DNA of 36,805 nt, from positions 1 through 36,805 of the IMG/VR virus record IMGVR_UViG_3300033571_012350; one strand, written 5' to 3'. Shown here piece by piece: positions 9,568 to 17,374 of this stretch. The notes under the pieces are model-generated. The model had not been told where the DNA came from. It ran no database searches and saw only the letters and a program-made list of their open reading frames with translations. This DNA comes from a virus. The translations under genes were made by a program, and so were the position numbers. Position 1 is the first letter of the stretch, and each line of letters starts with the position of its first letter.

Positions 9568-9885
9568 ATGGCTAAGAAAACTAGAATAATTCCTAAAATG
9601 GTATTAACTATTAATGGTGATGGTGAAGTAGATGTTAATAGTATTATTAATAATGATGTATTCTCAAAAGCAGTATACCAAGAAACATTAGCAGGTATTA
9701 ATGATGCTATTAATAATAAAAGAAAAACAGCAGTATTATTCACTATCAGTAACACAGAAATGTTAATTGAACTTAATAAACAACAGTGGGTCCCAGCTTT
9801 GGAATCTTGTTTAAAATGGTTTGAAGTAGATGAACAATATGAAAAATGTATTGAAATTAAAACATTAATAGATAAAATAAAATGA
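9568..9885 (+). CDS. Conserved-looking protein of unknown function
   Basis: 105 aa, mixed alpha/beta by inspection, basic at the N-terminus (MAKKTRIIPK) with a Trp/Phe-containing helical C-terminus. No recognised motif. Starts 6 nt after the glycosyltransferase and overlaps the next gene by 4 nt, so it is still within the same operon although it does not look like a sugar enzyme. Confidence 0.65.
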   Translation: MAKKTRIIPKMVLTINGDGEVDVNSIINNDVFSKAVYQETLAGINDAINNKRKTAVLFTISNTEMLIELNKQQWVPALESCLKWFEVDEQYEKCIEIKTLIDKIK

Positions 9886-10298
9886 GACAAGGTAGTAGTT
9901 TTGACGATATAAAGAAAGCAGTAGATGAATTACTCCAAATTAATTCTACAGTTAAACGTAAAAAGAAAGCCCATATTGATAAACAAAAAGATTTATTTAA
10001 TGGAATACTTTTAAATATTCAAGCCACTCAAGTCAGATCACATTTAACACAAACTGAATTAAAAATTGATCTTACTAGTTATGATGAGATGTTTTTACAA
10101 GTAATAGATTCACTTATACTTTTACATTTTGGTAAAGAAGGTTATGAAGTAATTAGTTTTTATTTATATGATAAATTTAATCCAGATGGATCAATAAATG
10201 ATTTATATGATGAAAACGATAATGTAGTACCTTCAGAAACACCTGATGACATATGGAATATTTTAGTTAACTTAAAAAATAATCCAGACGTTAAATAG
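9882..10298 (+). CDS. Protein of unknown function, phage type
   Basis: 138 aa. The N-terminal half is helical and Lys-rich (VKRKKKAHIDKQKD); the C-terminal half has an acidic, loop-rich tail around FYLYDKFNPDGSIND. I have an impression of similar tails in T4-like marine phage proteins but cannot name the family. ATGA overlap upstream and a 2-nt gap downstream place it with its neighbours. Confidence 0.65.
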   Translation: MRQGSSFDDIKKAVDELLQINSTVKRKKKAHIDKQKDLFNGILLNIQATQVRSHLTQTELKIDLTSYDEMFLQVIDSLILLHFGKEGYEVISFYLYDKFNPDGSINDLYDENDNVVPSETPDDIWNILVNLKNNPDVK

Positions 10299-10300
10299 TT

Positions 10301-10936
10301 ATGAAACCAAAACCATTTCTAAAAGATGATATAGAGCGAGCAATGAGAATGACTAAATCTAATCGCGCGGCGGCTAGATACCTTAACTGTTCATACACTC
10401 ATTATAAACAATATGCTAAAAATTTTACAGATGAAAATGGTATAACACTATTTGAAAAACATTTAAATCAATCAGGCAAAGGTATATCTAAATTTTTACC
10501 TAACCGAGGTAAAGAACCAGCATTATTAGATATAATAGAAGGTAGAGTATCAGTTGACTCATACACTCCTGAAAAATTAAAAAACAGGTTAATACAAGAA
10601 AGTTATTTACAAGAATGTTGTTCTAACTGTGGTTTCGCAGAACGAAGAGTAATTGATTATAAAGTACCTTTAATACTTAACTTTAAAGATGGTAATAAGA
10701 AAAATTGGAGAATAGAAAATTTAGAATTACTATGTTACAATCATTATTTCTTATATGTAGGTAATATATTTACTGATAAACAAGTTCAGCATATTGAAGA
10801 TTATAATCCATCAACTTATCAAAGTGAAGTGACTTGGGAGTTAGATGATTATTATAAAGAACATTTAGGTAATTTAGGTATATTAAATACTAGTTCTGAA
10901 ATTGAACCAGGAAGTGAATTCATTTCTAAGGTCTGA
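10301..10936 (+). CDS. HTH plus degenerate HNH-like zinc protein
   Basis: 211 aa. Residues 7-35 (DDIERAMRMTKSNRAAARYL) look like a helix-turn-helix of the kind found at the N-terminus of phage HNH proteins. A later domain has CSNCG near residue 107, YKVPLILNFKDG, then NLELLCYNHYF: the layout of an HNH/zinc-finger nuclease. The His usually found before the acidic residue is Asn here (LNFKDG) and the last CxxC/CxxH pair is CYNH, so catalytic activity is doubtful and it may be a DNA-binding protein. It is the last gene of the first operon. Confidence 0.7.
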   Translation: MKPKPFLKDDIERAMRMTKSNRAAARYLNCSYTHYKQYAKNFTDENGITLFEKHLNQSGKGISKFLPNRGKEPALLDIIEGRVSVDSYTPEKLKNRLIQESYLQECCSNCGFAERRVIDYKVPLILNFKDGNKKNWRIENLELLCYNHYFLYVGNIFTDKQVQHIEDYNPSTYQSEVTWELDDYYKEHLGNLGILNTSSEIEPGSEFISKV

Positions 10937-10959
10937 CCCTAATCCCTTATGTATCTTTA
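10933..10959 (+). promoter_or_regulatory. Phage promoter, first of a tandem pair before DNA ligase
   Basis: -33 element CTGACC and -7 element TATCTTTA with 19 nt between their starts, the same geometry as the other copies in this window. It overlaps the stop codon of the HNH-like gene. Its transcript would cross the hairpin at 10970-10988. Confidence 0.6.
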
Positions 10960-10969
10960 TTAATGGACC

Positions 10970-10988
10970 CTTATAACTTGGTTATAAG
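10970..10988 (+). terminator. Hairpin between two promoters (terminator or operator)
   Basis: Perfect 8-bp stem CTTATAAC / GTTATAAG around a TTG loop, followed by TAAGTTTA. The stem is AT-rich and the U-tract short, so it may equally be an operator or an RNA-stability element. It lies exactly between the two tandem promoters. Confidence 0.4.
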
Positions 10989-10997
10989 TAAGTTTAG

Positions 10998-11024
10998 TTG
11001 ACCTCAATTCCTTTACTATATTTA
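10998..11024 (+). promoter_or_regulatory. Phage promoter before DNA ligase
   Basis: TTGACC and TATATTTA, 19 nt start to start, followed by the conserved A/T-rich leader and AATAAAGGTTATG at the ligase start. One of the best matches to the window consensus. Confidence 0.75.
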
Positions 11025-11046
11025 AATATATTAAAAAATAAAGGTT

Positions 11047-12123
11047 ATGAGTTATCCAATTTTATATAAGCGATCAGTTACAGGTAAAGTATCAACATGG
11101 AGAATTGAAGTAAAAGATAATTGCTTCAGAACAATTAGTGGTTTTGAAGATGGTCAAAAAGTTACTTCAGAATGGACATGTTGCGAAGGCAAATCATATA
11201 ATTCATCTAATGAACAAGCAGTTAGAGAAGCAGACGCAATGTTTCGTAAACGTACTGAGTTAGGATATTGGGAAGATATAAATAAAATAGACACACCAGT
11301 TTATTTTAAACCAATGTTAGCTCATGATTATAATGATTATAAACATAAAATTAAATATCCAATCTTTACTCAACCTAAATTAGATGGTATTAGATGTATT
11401 GTTAAAGAAGATGGTATGTGGACACGTAATGGTAAACGAATTATATCTGCACCTCATATATTTGAATCACTAAAACCATTACTTAAATCAAATCCAGATT
11501 TAATATTAGATGGAGAATTATATGCTAGTAAGGATGTAGCTGATTTTAATAAAATTATATCATGTGTTCGTAAAACAAAACCAACATCAGAAGATTTAAT
11601 ATTAAGTGCTGAGTGTATTGAATATCATATCTATGATATACCAAGTGTTGATAAGACATTTGTTGATCGTTTTAGAGTATTAAATAGTTTATCTTTACCT
11701 ACAACATGCCAGGTTGTTAAAACAGAACAAGTAGATAATGAGAATGATATATCAGCTTATTATTTTGATTATATGGCTGACGGATATGAAGGACAAATAT
11801 TAAGAACGGATTCAAATTATGAAAACAAACGTTCTAAATCATTATTAAAATATAAAACATTTAATGATGCTGAATTTAAAATATTAGGTTATGAAGAAGG
11901 AAAAGGTAATTTAAGTTCAAAAATTGGTAAACTTAAATTTAATATTAATGGTAAACCATTTGATTCTGCTGTTAATGGAACCTGGGAATATTTAACTGAA
12001 TTATGGAATCAAAGAGATGAATTAATTGGGAAGAAAGCAACTGTCAAATATTTCGAATTAACAGAAGATAAAGTTCCTCGCTTTCCTAAGGTGATCAATA
12101 TTGATAGAGATAGTTATGAGTAA
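11047..12123 (+). CDS. ATP-dependent DNA ligase
   Basis: Seals nicks in DNA through an AMP-lysine intermediate. The nucleotidyltransferase motifs are present in order: motif I QPKLDGIR with the adenylated Lys at K111, WTRNGKRI near 125-132, motif III LDGELY with E157, motif IV EGQILR and motif V LLKYK. The last 80 residues after YKTFNDAEFKILGY form the OB domain. Residues 1-70 look like an added WGR-type domain, as in some phage and bacterial proteins. At 358 aa it is a compact phage-size ligase. It has its own promoters and a homing endonuclease gene directly behind it. Confidence 0.93.
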   Translation: MSYPILYKRSVTGKVSTWRIEVKDNCFRTISGFEDGQKVTSEWTCCEGKSYNSSNEQAVREADAMFRKRTELGYWEDINKIDTPVYFKPMLAHDYNDYKHKIKYPIFTQPKLDGIRCIVKEDGMWTRNGKRIISAPHIFESLKPLLKSNPDLILDGELYASKDVADFNKIISCVRKTKPTSEDLILSAECIEYHIYDIPSVDKTFVDRFRVLNSLSLPTTCQVVKTEQVDNENDISAYYFDYMADGYEGQILRTDSNYENKRSKSLLKYKTFNDAEFKILGYEEGKGNLSSKIGKLKFNINGKPFDSAVNGTWEYLTELWNQRDELIGKKATVKYFELTEDKVPRFPKVINIDRDSYE

Positions 12124-12127
12124 ATTC

Positions 12128-12157
12128 TTGACAGGAATGTAGGAATTTATATATTTA
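12128..12157 (+). promoter_or_regulatory. Possible promoter for the homing endonuclease
   Basis: TTGACA followed by TATATTTA, but 22 nt start to start rather than 19, and without the conserved CC. If real it is a different class from the phage's own promoters, consistent with an inserted gene. Confidence 0.3.
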
Positions 12158-12172
12158 TTGAAAATAACAATC

Positions 12173-12862
12173 ATGACATACATTTATTTAATTTCAAATA
12201 TCAATAATGATCCTAAAACAGTGTATATTGGAAAAACATTAAATATATCTCATAGAAAATATCATCATAAACGTAGATTTGGAAATGATATTAAATTTGA
12301 AGTTATTGAAGAGGTTGATTCTATTATGTCGATTGATTGGAAACCATTAGAAATAAAATGGATTAAATATTATGAAAATTTAGGTTATGCTCTTTATAAT
12401 AAAAATAGTGGAGGAAATGGCCCTGACAAACACTCAGATTTAACTAAAAATAAAATATCTCAATCTAAAAAAGGTAATAATTATAATTTAGGAACTAAAT
12501 ACTCCGATGATTCTAAAGAAAAAATTAGAATAAGAAAAAAAGGCCAAAAATATAATATTACTAAGAAAGGAAATGAACATGGTAATTATGGGGTGGTTAG
12601 AAATGATGAATGGAAGAAAAAACAAAGTTTATCTAAGTCAGGTAAAACATTATCTAAAGAACACGTCTTAAAAATAAGTGAAAATAAAATAGATAAAGGA
12701 TTAAAACCAATAATACAATACGATTTAAATATGAATGTAATAAAACATTGGCCTTCCTTAAAAACAGCATCTAAAGAATTAGGAATCAACAGTGGAGATA
12801 TATCATCATGTTGTAGTGGAAAGCAAAAAACAGCTCATGGGTATATATGGAAACATAGTTGA
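12173..12862 (+). CDS. GIY-YIG homing endonuclease with NUMOD modules
   Basis: 229 aa. The N-terminal YIYLISN...VYIGKT is the GIY-YIG core, followed by a Glu-containing segment (KPLEIKWIKYYENLGY). Two NUMOD3-like DNA-binding repeats follow (LTKNKISQSKKG and SDDSKEKIRIRKKGQ), then a C-terminal NUMOD1-like module (PIIQYDLNMNVIKHWPSLKT ... HGYIWKH). I chose the ATG giving MTYIYLIS; a TTG five codons upstream is possible. The gene is free-standing just after DNA ligase, and its TGA lies inside the next promoter, which fits insertion of a selfish element into an intergenic gap. Confidence 0.9.
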   Translation: MTYIYLISNINNDPKTVYIGKTLNISHRKYHHKRRFGNDIKFEVIEEVDSIMSIDWKPLEIKWIKYYENLGYALYNKNSGGNGPDKHSDLTKNKISQSKKGNNYNLGTKYSDDSKEKIRIRKKGQKYNITKKGNEHGNYGVVRNDEWKKKQSLSKSGKTLSKEHVLKISENKIDKGLKPIIQYDLNMNVIKHWPSLKTASKELGINSGDISSCCSGKQKTAHGYIWKHS

Positions 12863-12885
12863 CCCCAATCAGTTACATATATTTA
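12859..12885 (+). promoter_or_regulatory. Phage promoter before the SWIM protein
   Basis: TTGACC and TATATTTA with the standard 19-nt phase, then the leader ending in AATAAAGGTTATG. The TGA of the -33 element is also the stop codon of the endonuclease gene. Confidence 0.75.
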
Positions 12886-12907
12886 ATTATATTAAGAAAT
12901 AAAGGTT

Positions 12908-13333
12908 ATGCTATATAAAGTTCAAACACATTATGGAGACGGGAGAGTAACAAATGAACTAATCAGTTCTCCCGCTCCGTTTAGTATCAAACCATCTCAA
13001 GATGGTATCAAGATTTGTATTGCTAATGTATTTAGGTATGAATTTAATCATTATATGTCTCCTACATTATATATTAGTAATGAAGGTAAAAAATACTTAA
13101 TGCCATCTTGGATTGAAGTTCATCCAGACACTACATTAGATGATGTTAAGTGGATTAAACCAAAACCACCTAAAGAAACAATAGTTGAGAAAACAGTAGG
13201 CTCATTAGGTACTTATAAAACAACTTATGATCCCACTAAAAATACTTATAAATGTACTTGCCCAGGATATTGGAGATCAAAAGGTAATTGCAAACATGTT
13301 CAATCATTACGTGAGAAAAATTTGGCTAATTAA
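12908..13333 (+). CDS. SWIM zinc-finger protein
   Basis: 141 aa. The C-terminus carries a SWIM-type zinc finger, CxC-x9-CxH, with C116, C118, C128 and H130 (YKCTCPGYWRSKGNCKH). SWIM fingers bind nucleic acid or protein partners and occur in phage replication and recombination settings. The N-terminal 90 residues have no known domain but end in a Pro/Lys hinge (KWIKPKPPKETI). Expressed from its own promoter. Confidence 0.8.
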   Translation: MLYKVQTHYGDGRVTNELISSPAPFSIKPSQDGIKICIANVFRYEFNHYMSPTLYISNEGKKYLMPSWIEVHPDTTLDDVKWIKPKPPKETIVEKTVGSLGTYKTTYDPTKNTYKCTCPGYWRSKGNCKHVQSLREKNLAN

Positions 13334-13357
13334 AATAAGAATATTAAATTAAATGTT

Positions 13358-13762
13358 ATGAAAAGATTATTTAGAAAACTTAAAGTAAAATTAACTAGGT
13401 CGTATAAAAATTTTAATAAGGATAAAGCGTTTCCTATATTAACTACTCATCAAATTGGTTCATCAATTTTTAGACGAGCATTGAGAGATGATAATGTAGA
13501 TTTAATCCTAATGCCTGTAGTTAATAAGAGAATTATTAAATTAGAGAAAAAAGGATTGTATATTGTATTACAACATTCATTATTAGAGATAACAAACCAT
13601 AAGTATAGTTATCACCTTGAAATTAATTTTGAATTATTTACTAAATTAAGTAGATTATTTGATAATAAACTTGAGTTAAATTTTAAGGAAGAAGAAGAAA
13701 TGATTAATGAACAATTATCAGGAGGTTTGAAAAAAGTACTTGAAATTTTAAATAAAAAATAA
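13358..13762 (+). CDS. Basic protein of unknown function
   Basis: 134 aa with a strongly basic N-terminus (KRLFRKLKVKLTRSYKNFNK) and an acidic C-terminal helix (NFKEEEEMINEQ). No recognised motif, no membrane segment. Lies in one unit with the following small gene (1-nt gap). Confidence 0.65.
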   Translation: MKRLFRKLKVKLTRSYKNFNKDKAFPILTTHQIGSSIFRRALRDDNVDLILMPVVNKRIIKLEKKGLYIVLQHSLLEITNHKYSYHLEINFELFTKLSRLFDNKLELNFKEEEEMINEQLSGGLKKVLEILNKK

Positions 13763-13763
13763 T

Positions 13764-13961
13764 ATGTCGGGAACAACAGCTATAATTATTAAAACATTAC
13801 TAGACGCATTTACTGAGGAGTGTCTAGAAGAAATTAAAAAAAGTAAACACCCGGAGGAAGGTGATGTATTTAACTTTGGATTATCATCAGCGGAAGCAGC
13901 TGTTAGACGAGTTAAAAATAGATACGAAGAACGATTACAAAACACAATTAAAAATAATTAA
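13764..13961 (+). CDS. Small helical protein of unknown function
   Basis: 65 aa, mostly helical and charged (EECLEEIKKSKHPEEGD; RRVKNRYEERLQ). No recognised family. One nucleotide before the thioredoxin gene. Confidence 0.6.
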   Translation: MSGTTAIIIKTLLDAFTEECLEEIKKSKHPEEGDVFNFGLSSAEAAVRRVKNRYEERLQNTIKNN

Positions 13962-13962
13962 A

Positions 13963-14217
13963 ATGGTAACAGTTAAATATTTCTCAACCCCATCATGTGG
14001 ACCATGTCGCATGTTCGGTCCAGTATTTGAAAGCGTAATGGCTGAAACAAATACTCCATATCAGAAAATAGATGCATCCACAGCATCAGAATTAGCACTA
14101 CAATATCAAATATCAGCTGTACCTACACTTATATTTGAGAAAAATGGTGAGATAGTAAAACGTCACACTGGAGTAATGACACTTGCCCAACTGACAAATG
14201 TGTTAGGGAGCCTGTAG
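13963..14217 (+). CDS. Thioredoxin-like protein
   Basis: Small thiol-disulfide oxidoreductase of 84 aa. The active site is C12-G-P-C15 (TPSCGPCR) after the first strand, the cis-Pro is in AVPTLIFEKNG, and RHTGVMTLAQL closes the fold. The thioredoxin-type CGPC, instead of CPxC, argues against glutaredoxin, though the length resembles T4 NrdC. A likely role is reducing a ribonucleotide reductase or setting the redox state of a phage enzyme. An upstream in-frame extension overlaps the previous gene and has no counterpart in the fold, so I reject it. Stop is immediately followed by a promoter. Confidence 0.85.
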   Translation: MVTVKYFSTPSCGPCRMFGPVFESVMAETNTPYQKIDASTASELALQYQISAVPTLIFEKNGEIVKRHTGVMTLAQLTNVLGSL

Positions 14218-14244
14218 ATGACCCGGGTTAGTTTGTTATATTTA
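14218..14244 (+). promoter_or_regulatory. Phage promoter before the DUF932-like gene
   Basis: ATGACC and TATATTTA, 19-nt phase, with CCCGGG directly after the -33 element. The leader is longer than usual (about 50 nt to the start codon) and of the TATATAAG-A-rich class. Confidence 0.7.
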
Positions 14245-14297
14245 TTATATAAGAAAAAATAAGAAAAATAAATTATTAACAAATTAAAATAAAGGTT

Positions 14298-15092
14298 ATG
14301 AAAACAGTATTCGAAACATTAACATTAGATCAGATTAAAGAATTAGCACCAAGCACATTTCAAACTAAACAAAAAATTGGTTTGAGTGAGCATTATGTTC
14401 ACATTCCAACTGACAGAGTTATTAATGATATGATGTCATTAGGTTGGTTACCATGTGATGCTAAAGAAATTAAAGCACGTAAATCAACTACGGTAGGTTA
14501 TCAACGTCACATGATTAAATTTTTCAATCCAAATATTGAGATTGAAGGTAATGATGGTGATAAAGTTTATCCACAAATTTTATTAACTAATTCACATGAT
14601 GGTTTAAGTTCATTTAAATTCCAGATTGGTTTATTTAGATTAGTATGTTCAAATGGTTTAGTAATTTGTGATCAAAGTTATGGTGATTTTAAATTACGTC
14701 ATATGGGTTATACGTTTGCTGAATTACAAACTAAAATTAATGAAGCAGTTGATTCGTTCCCAATGTTAGTAGAGAAAATGGATCAGTTTTCACAAACAGA
14801 ATTAACTGAAGACCAAATGGTTGATTTCGCTCACAAGGCAATTAAGTTACGTTTCAACAATGAAAAATCAAATACGTTTGTTGATATTGAAGGTTTATTA
14901 AACATCGAACGTAAAGAAGATGAGGGTAATGATTTGTGGAGTGTTTATAACCGAGTACAAGAAAAAATTATTGGTGGTGGATTTAGATACGGTACTAAAA
15001 ATCGTAAAGCAAGAACCATTAAGAATTTTAGCCAGGATTTAAAAATCAATGAAGCGTTATGGGAACTAGCATCAGAATATGTTAGTTGTTAA
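14298..15092 (+). CDS. DUF932-like phage protein
   Basis: 264 aa resembling the DUF932/phage-plasmid-like family: LTNSHDGLSSFKFQIGLFRL and VCSNGLVICD are typical of its core. The function of the family is not settled; members are widespread in phages and plasmids. It is monocistronic, between a promoter and a strong terminator, and its codons (CGT, GGT) look like those of a well-expressed gene, so it may be abundant during infection. Confidence 0.75.
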   Translation: MKTVFETLTLDQIKELAPSTFQTKQKIGLSEHYVHIPTDRVINDMMSLGWLPCDAKEIKARKSTTVGYQRHMIKFFNPNIEIEGNDGDKVYPQILLTNSHDGLSSFKFQIGLFRLVCSNGLVICDQSYGDFKLRHMGYTFAELQTKINEAVDSFPMLVEKMDQFSQTELTEDQMVDFAHKAIKLRFNNEKSNTFVDIEGLLNIERKEDEGNDLWSVYNRVQEKIIGGGFRYGTKNRKARTIKNFSQDLKINEALWELASEYVSC

Positions 15093-15100
15093 TTAAACAA

Positions 15101-15131
15101 AGGGGGTGAATAGCCCCCCTATATTTATTTT
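15101..15131 (+). terminator. Rho-independent terminator after the DUF932-like gene
   Basis: Stem AGGGGG / CCCCCT around an 8-nt loop, followed by ATATTTATTTTAT. The stem is among the GC-richest short stretches locally. A -7-like TATATTTA begins at the last base of the stem, but no -33 element sits 19 nt upstream. Confidence 0.8.
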
Positions 15132-15133
15132 AT

Positions 15134-15490
15134 ATGGCAAGAAATCCTTACGATAAATTAGCTGATAAATTACTTAAACAAAGTGATAAAGGTAATTCAC
15201 TTAAAAAGTTTAATATAGATTTAAGTGGAGTATTAGGTGGAGGTATTGATAATACAAAAATTGAGCAACAATATAATCAAACATTACTTAATAAAACTAT
15301 GATTTGTCTAAATAACCATCTTGGATTTTGGACATCAAAACAATATGGTGACCACACAGCTAGAATAGCTGATATTAAGAGAGATATTAAGTTAGCAGAA
15401 AATATTATTAAACGGTTTGATAATAAAACATTTAACCAGGATGATACAACCAAACTAAAGGATATATTAACTAAACACAGCTGCAATTAA
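15134..15490 (+). CDS. Protein of unknown function
   Basis: 118 aa. Gly-rich turn (DLSGVLGGGIDNTKIEQQ) between a Lys-rich N-terminus and a helical C-terminus containing several Asp/Lys repeats. No recognised family. The 3' end leads into a small gene with a 6-nt gap. Confidence 0.65.
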   Translation: MARNPYDKLADKLLKQSDKGNSLKKFNIDLSGVLGGGIDNTKIEQQYNQTLLNKTMICLNNHLGFWTSKQYGDHTARIADIKRDIKLAENIIKRFDNKTFNQDDTTKLKDILTKHSCN

Positions 15491-15496
15491 TAGGTT

Positions 15497-15658
15497 ATGA
15501 CACAATTAGTAATAGATACTATAGAGTTAGTTAAGTTACGTCAAAATACATCTTCTGGTTATAAAATAGACCAAATGATATTCTTTAATATTAATAAAAT
15601 GACTAATGCAGAAATGCATGACTACCGTTTTGCTATTAAGCAATTAAGAAATACATAA
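15497..15658 (+). CDS. Small protein of unknown function
   Basis: 53 aa, starting at TAGGTTATG, a near match to the window's start signature, which supports its being translated. The sequence MTQLVIDTIELVKLRQNTSS and a helical tail (AEMHDYRFAIKQLRNT) show no known motif. Confidence 0.6.
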   Translation: MTQLVIDTIELVKLRQNTSSGYKIDQMIFFNINKMTNAEMHDYRFAIKQLRNT

Positions 15659-15662
15659 TTGG

Positions 15663-15689
15663 TTGACCTTAATCAACTCATTATCTTTA
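15663..15689 (+). promoter_or_regulatory. Phage promoter before the 302-aa unknown gene
   Basis: TTGACC and TATCTTTA in 19-nt phase, followed by the TATATAAG / AAAAAATAAG leader class and GAAGGTTATG. Confidence 0.75.
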
Positions 15690-15714
15690 TTATATAAGAA
15701 AAAATAAGAAGGTT

Positions 15715-16623
15715 ATGGATATCAAACAAGTTTTATACGATAATTTATTAAGTCAATTAAGCATTCTTAAAAAAGAATATAATGATTATAATGAAAGTAT
15801 TTCAATCCCTGCTCAACAAAAATTAGAAGATGAAATCAATAGTTGGTTTAAAATAAATTTTATATATCCGTTTTCCGAATTAAAATTTGCTAAAGATTTA
15901 ATTACATTATCATTCTCTGATCCAAATGATAAATTAGATAATAAATGGAAGTATAAATTAGAGATACAACTTAAAAGAGATTTCAGTAAAAAAGAATATA
16001 TAGGGATACAATGGGAAAACACTTACGGGGCAAGATTAGATGATGATGTAACGGGTGTTTATTTAAAATTTCTAGGTGAACTCACCACCAGGTCTAATTC
16101 AGTTACTAATAAATTTATTAATGAATGGGCACCATCATATAGAGAAATTATCAAGGATAAAGAAGGCATATACACTAAATACACTTCATTAGAAACATCT
16201 TTAAATAAATTAAAAAATGAAATTAAAGAAGATGAATTAAAAAGTATGAAGGAAATAGGATTCGAATTAGAGTCATTTAAACCAGAATATAAATTTAACT
16301 ATTATGGAGAAGATAAAAATAAAATAACAACGGTTGATAAACTCATACCATTCCAGTATGGTAGAGCATCACATCAGTATGTATATGTTAATGGTTTCAA
16401 AGTAATAGGTAAAGAAGGTAATAAATACCAAGTTGAAGTCAAAGAACGAAGTTATTGTAAAAATGAAGAGTTATATAAAAAATCAACATTAAGCATAACA
16501 GAATTAAAATTTAATTATTTTATAAATAACGTTAATAAATGGGAAAATAAAACATCAATTGAATATAAGCAGGAGGCAGAAAAATTATTTAATAAATATA
16601 AAGAACAAACTGACCTCAATTAG
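15715..16623 (+). CDS. Large helical protein of unknown function
   Basis: 302 aa, rich in Lys, Glu and aromatic residues. The N-terminal third is helical (LLSQLSILKKEYNDYNESIS), the centre has WKYKLEIQLKRDFSKKEYIG, a beta-like hairpin, and residues from about 150 to 180 could form a coiled coil (YTSLETSLNKLKNEIKED). I do not recognise it. Monocistronic; its stop lies inside the next promoter. Confidence 0.7.
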   Translation: MDIKQVLYDNLLSQLSILKKEYNDYNESISIPAQQKLEDEINSWFKINFIYPFSELKFAKDLITLSFSDPNDKLDNKWKYKLEIQLKRDFSKKEYIGIQWENTYGARLDDDVTGVYLKFLGELTTRSNSVTNKFINEWAPSYREIIKDKEGIYTKYTSLETSLNKLKNEIKEDELKSMKEIGFELESFKPEYKFNYYGEDKNKITTVDKLIPFQYGRASHQYVYVNGFKVIGKEGNKYQVEVKERSYCKNEELYKKSTLSITELKFNYFINNVNKWENKTSIEYKQEAEKLFNKYKEQTDLN

Positions 16624-16636
16624 TTACTTATATTTA
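16610..16636 (+). promoter_or_regulatory. Phage promoter before a 55-aa gene
   Basis: CTGACC and TATATTTA in 19-nt phase, overlapping the last codons of the 302-aa gene. The leader ends AATTAAGGGATATG. Confidence 0.7.
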
Positions 16637-16658
16637 ATTATATTAAAAATTAAGGGAT

Positions 16659-16826
16659 ATGGAATATTCAATAAGATTATTAGAAGTAGAAAGAAATAAA
16701 CTCAAATCAGAATTATTAATTGCTCTAAATCAAGAACCTAAAGATTGGGATGTAATAATTAGAAATGAAAGGTTATTAGAAGATTTAGAAAAAGCAATAG
16801 AGATGCTTTACACAGTAAATAATTAA
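16659..16826 (+). CDS. Small helical protein of unknown function
   Basis: 55 aa, almost entirely amphipathic helix (SIRLLEVERNKLKSELLIAL; NERLLEDLEKAIEML), likely a short coiled coil. It lies directly downstream of a good promoter and starts at GGGATATG. Confidence 0.6.
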   Translation: MEYSIRLLEVERNKLKSELLIALNQEPKDWDVIIRNERLLEDLEKAIEMLYTVNN

Positions 16827-16838
16827 AAAATAAAGGAT

Positions 16839-17135
16839 ATGGCAGGTAGAGGTAGACCAAAAGAAATACAAGTTGAAGAAAAACCAACTAAATTTAGTAG
16901 AGTATATGAAGATGAACTTAGTATTAGAACATGGGTTTATGATTTAAACATATCAGATAGAGGTCCAATTGAAGTAAATATTGTTTACAAACCAGGTGCG
17001 GAGAAAGCACAAAAACAAATGGCTAAGGAAGCTAAAGAAGCTAAACGTATTCGTAATGAAATGAAAAAAATAAACGCCATACAAGATGCAAAGTCTAAAA
17101 CAAAAACTAGAGGACGTAAGAAAAAAACTAAGTAG
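16839..17135 (+). CDS. Basic protein with AT-hook-like N-terminus
   Basis: 98 aa. GRGRPKE at residues 3-9 is AT-hook-like, and the last 20 residues are very basic (RGRKKKTK), so binding to DNA or RNA is plausible. Between them lies a short structured part (RTWVYDLNISDRGPIEVN) and a Lys/Ala/Glu helix. Starts at AAAGGATATG. Its tail overlaps only an unlikely upstream extension of the next gene. Confidence 0.65.
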   Translation: MAGRGRPKEIQVEEKPTKFSRVYEDELSIRTWVYDLNISDRGPIEVNIVYKPGAEKAQKQMAKEAKEAKRIRNEMKKINAIQDAKSKTKTRGRKKKTK

Positions 17136-17139
17136 AGAT

Positions 17140-17370
17140 ATGAAACCAATATTTGTAATTAAGTTGCATAAGAAAACAACAGCAGAAGGTATTGATCATG
17201 TATCAAATTATGCTAACAAATCTCCACTGGCAAAAGATTATCATCTATTAGTAGTAAAATCATATGTTAACACAGATATTGAATTTGAATTATTCAATGT
17301 TGATAAAGTTAAGTTAAGTGATTTTGAATCGTTTAAACAAGAAATATATAATATAATCAAAAACAAATAA
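17140..17370 (+). CDS. Small alpha/beta protein of unknown function
   Basis: 76 aa. Alternating strands and helices (MKPIFVIKLHKKT ... YHLLVVKSYVN ... IEFELFNVD). The start giving MKPIFVIKL is preferred because upstream codons overlap the previous gene and code for a basic run unlike the rest. No known family. Confidence 0.6.
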   Translation: MKPIFVIKLHKKTTAEGIDHVSNYANKSPLAKDYHLLVVKSYVNTDIEFELFNVDKVKLSDFESFKQEIYNIIKNK

Positions 17371-17374
17371 AGTT

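Noticed and set aside
9549-9890. Reverse-strand open frame over the 9568 gene
   Set aside because: Mirror of a well-placed + strand gene with ATGA coupling; the sequence is hydrophobic low-complexity of the kind produced by reversing AT-rich code, and no reverse-strand promoter or start signal exists.
13861-13962. N-terminal extension of the thioredoxin
   Set aside because: Overlaps the upstream gene by 100 nt and would add 34 residues not part of the fold; the Met at 13963 gives a normal small thioredoxin.
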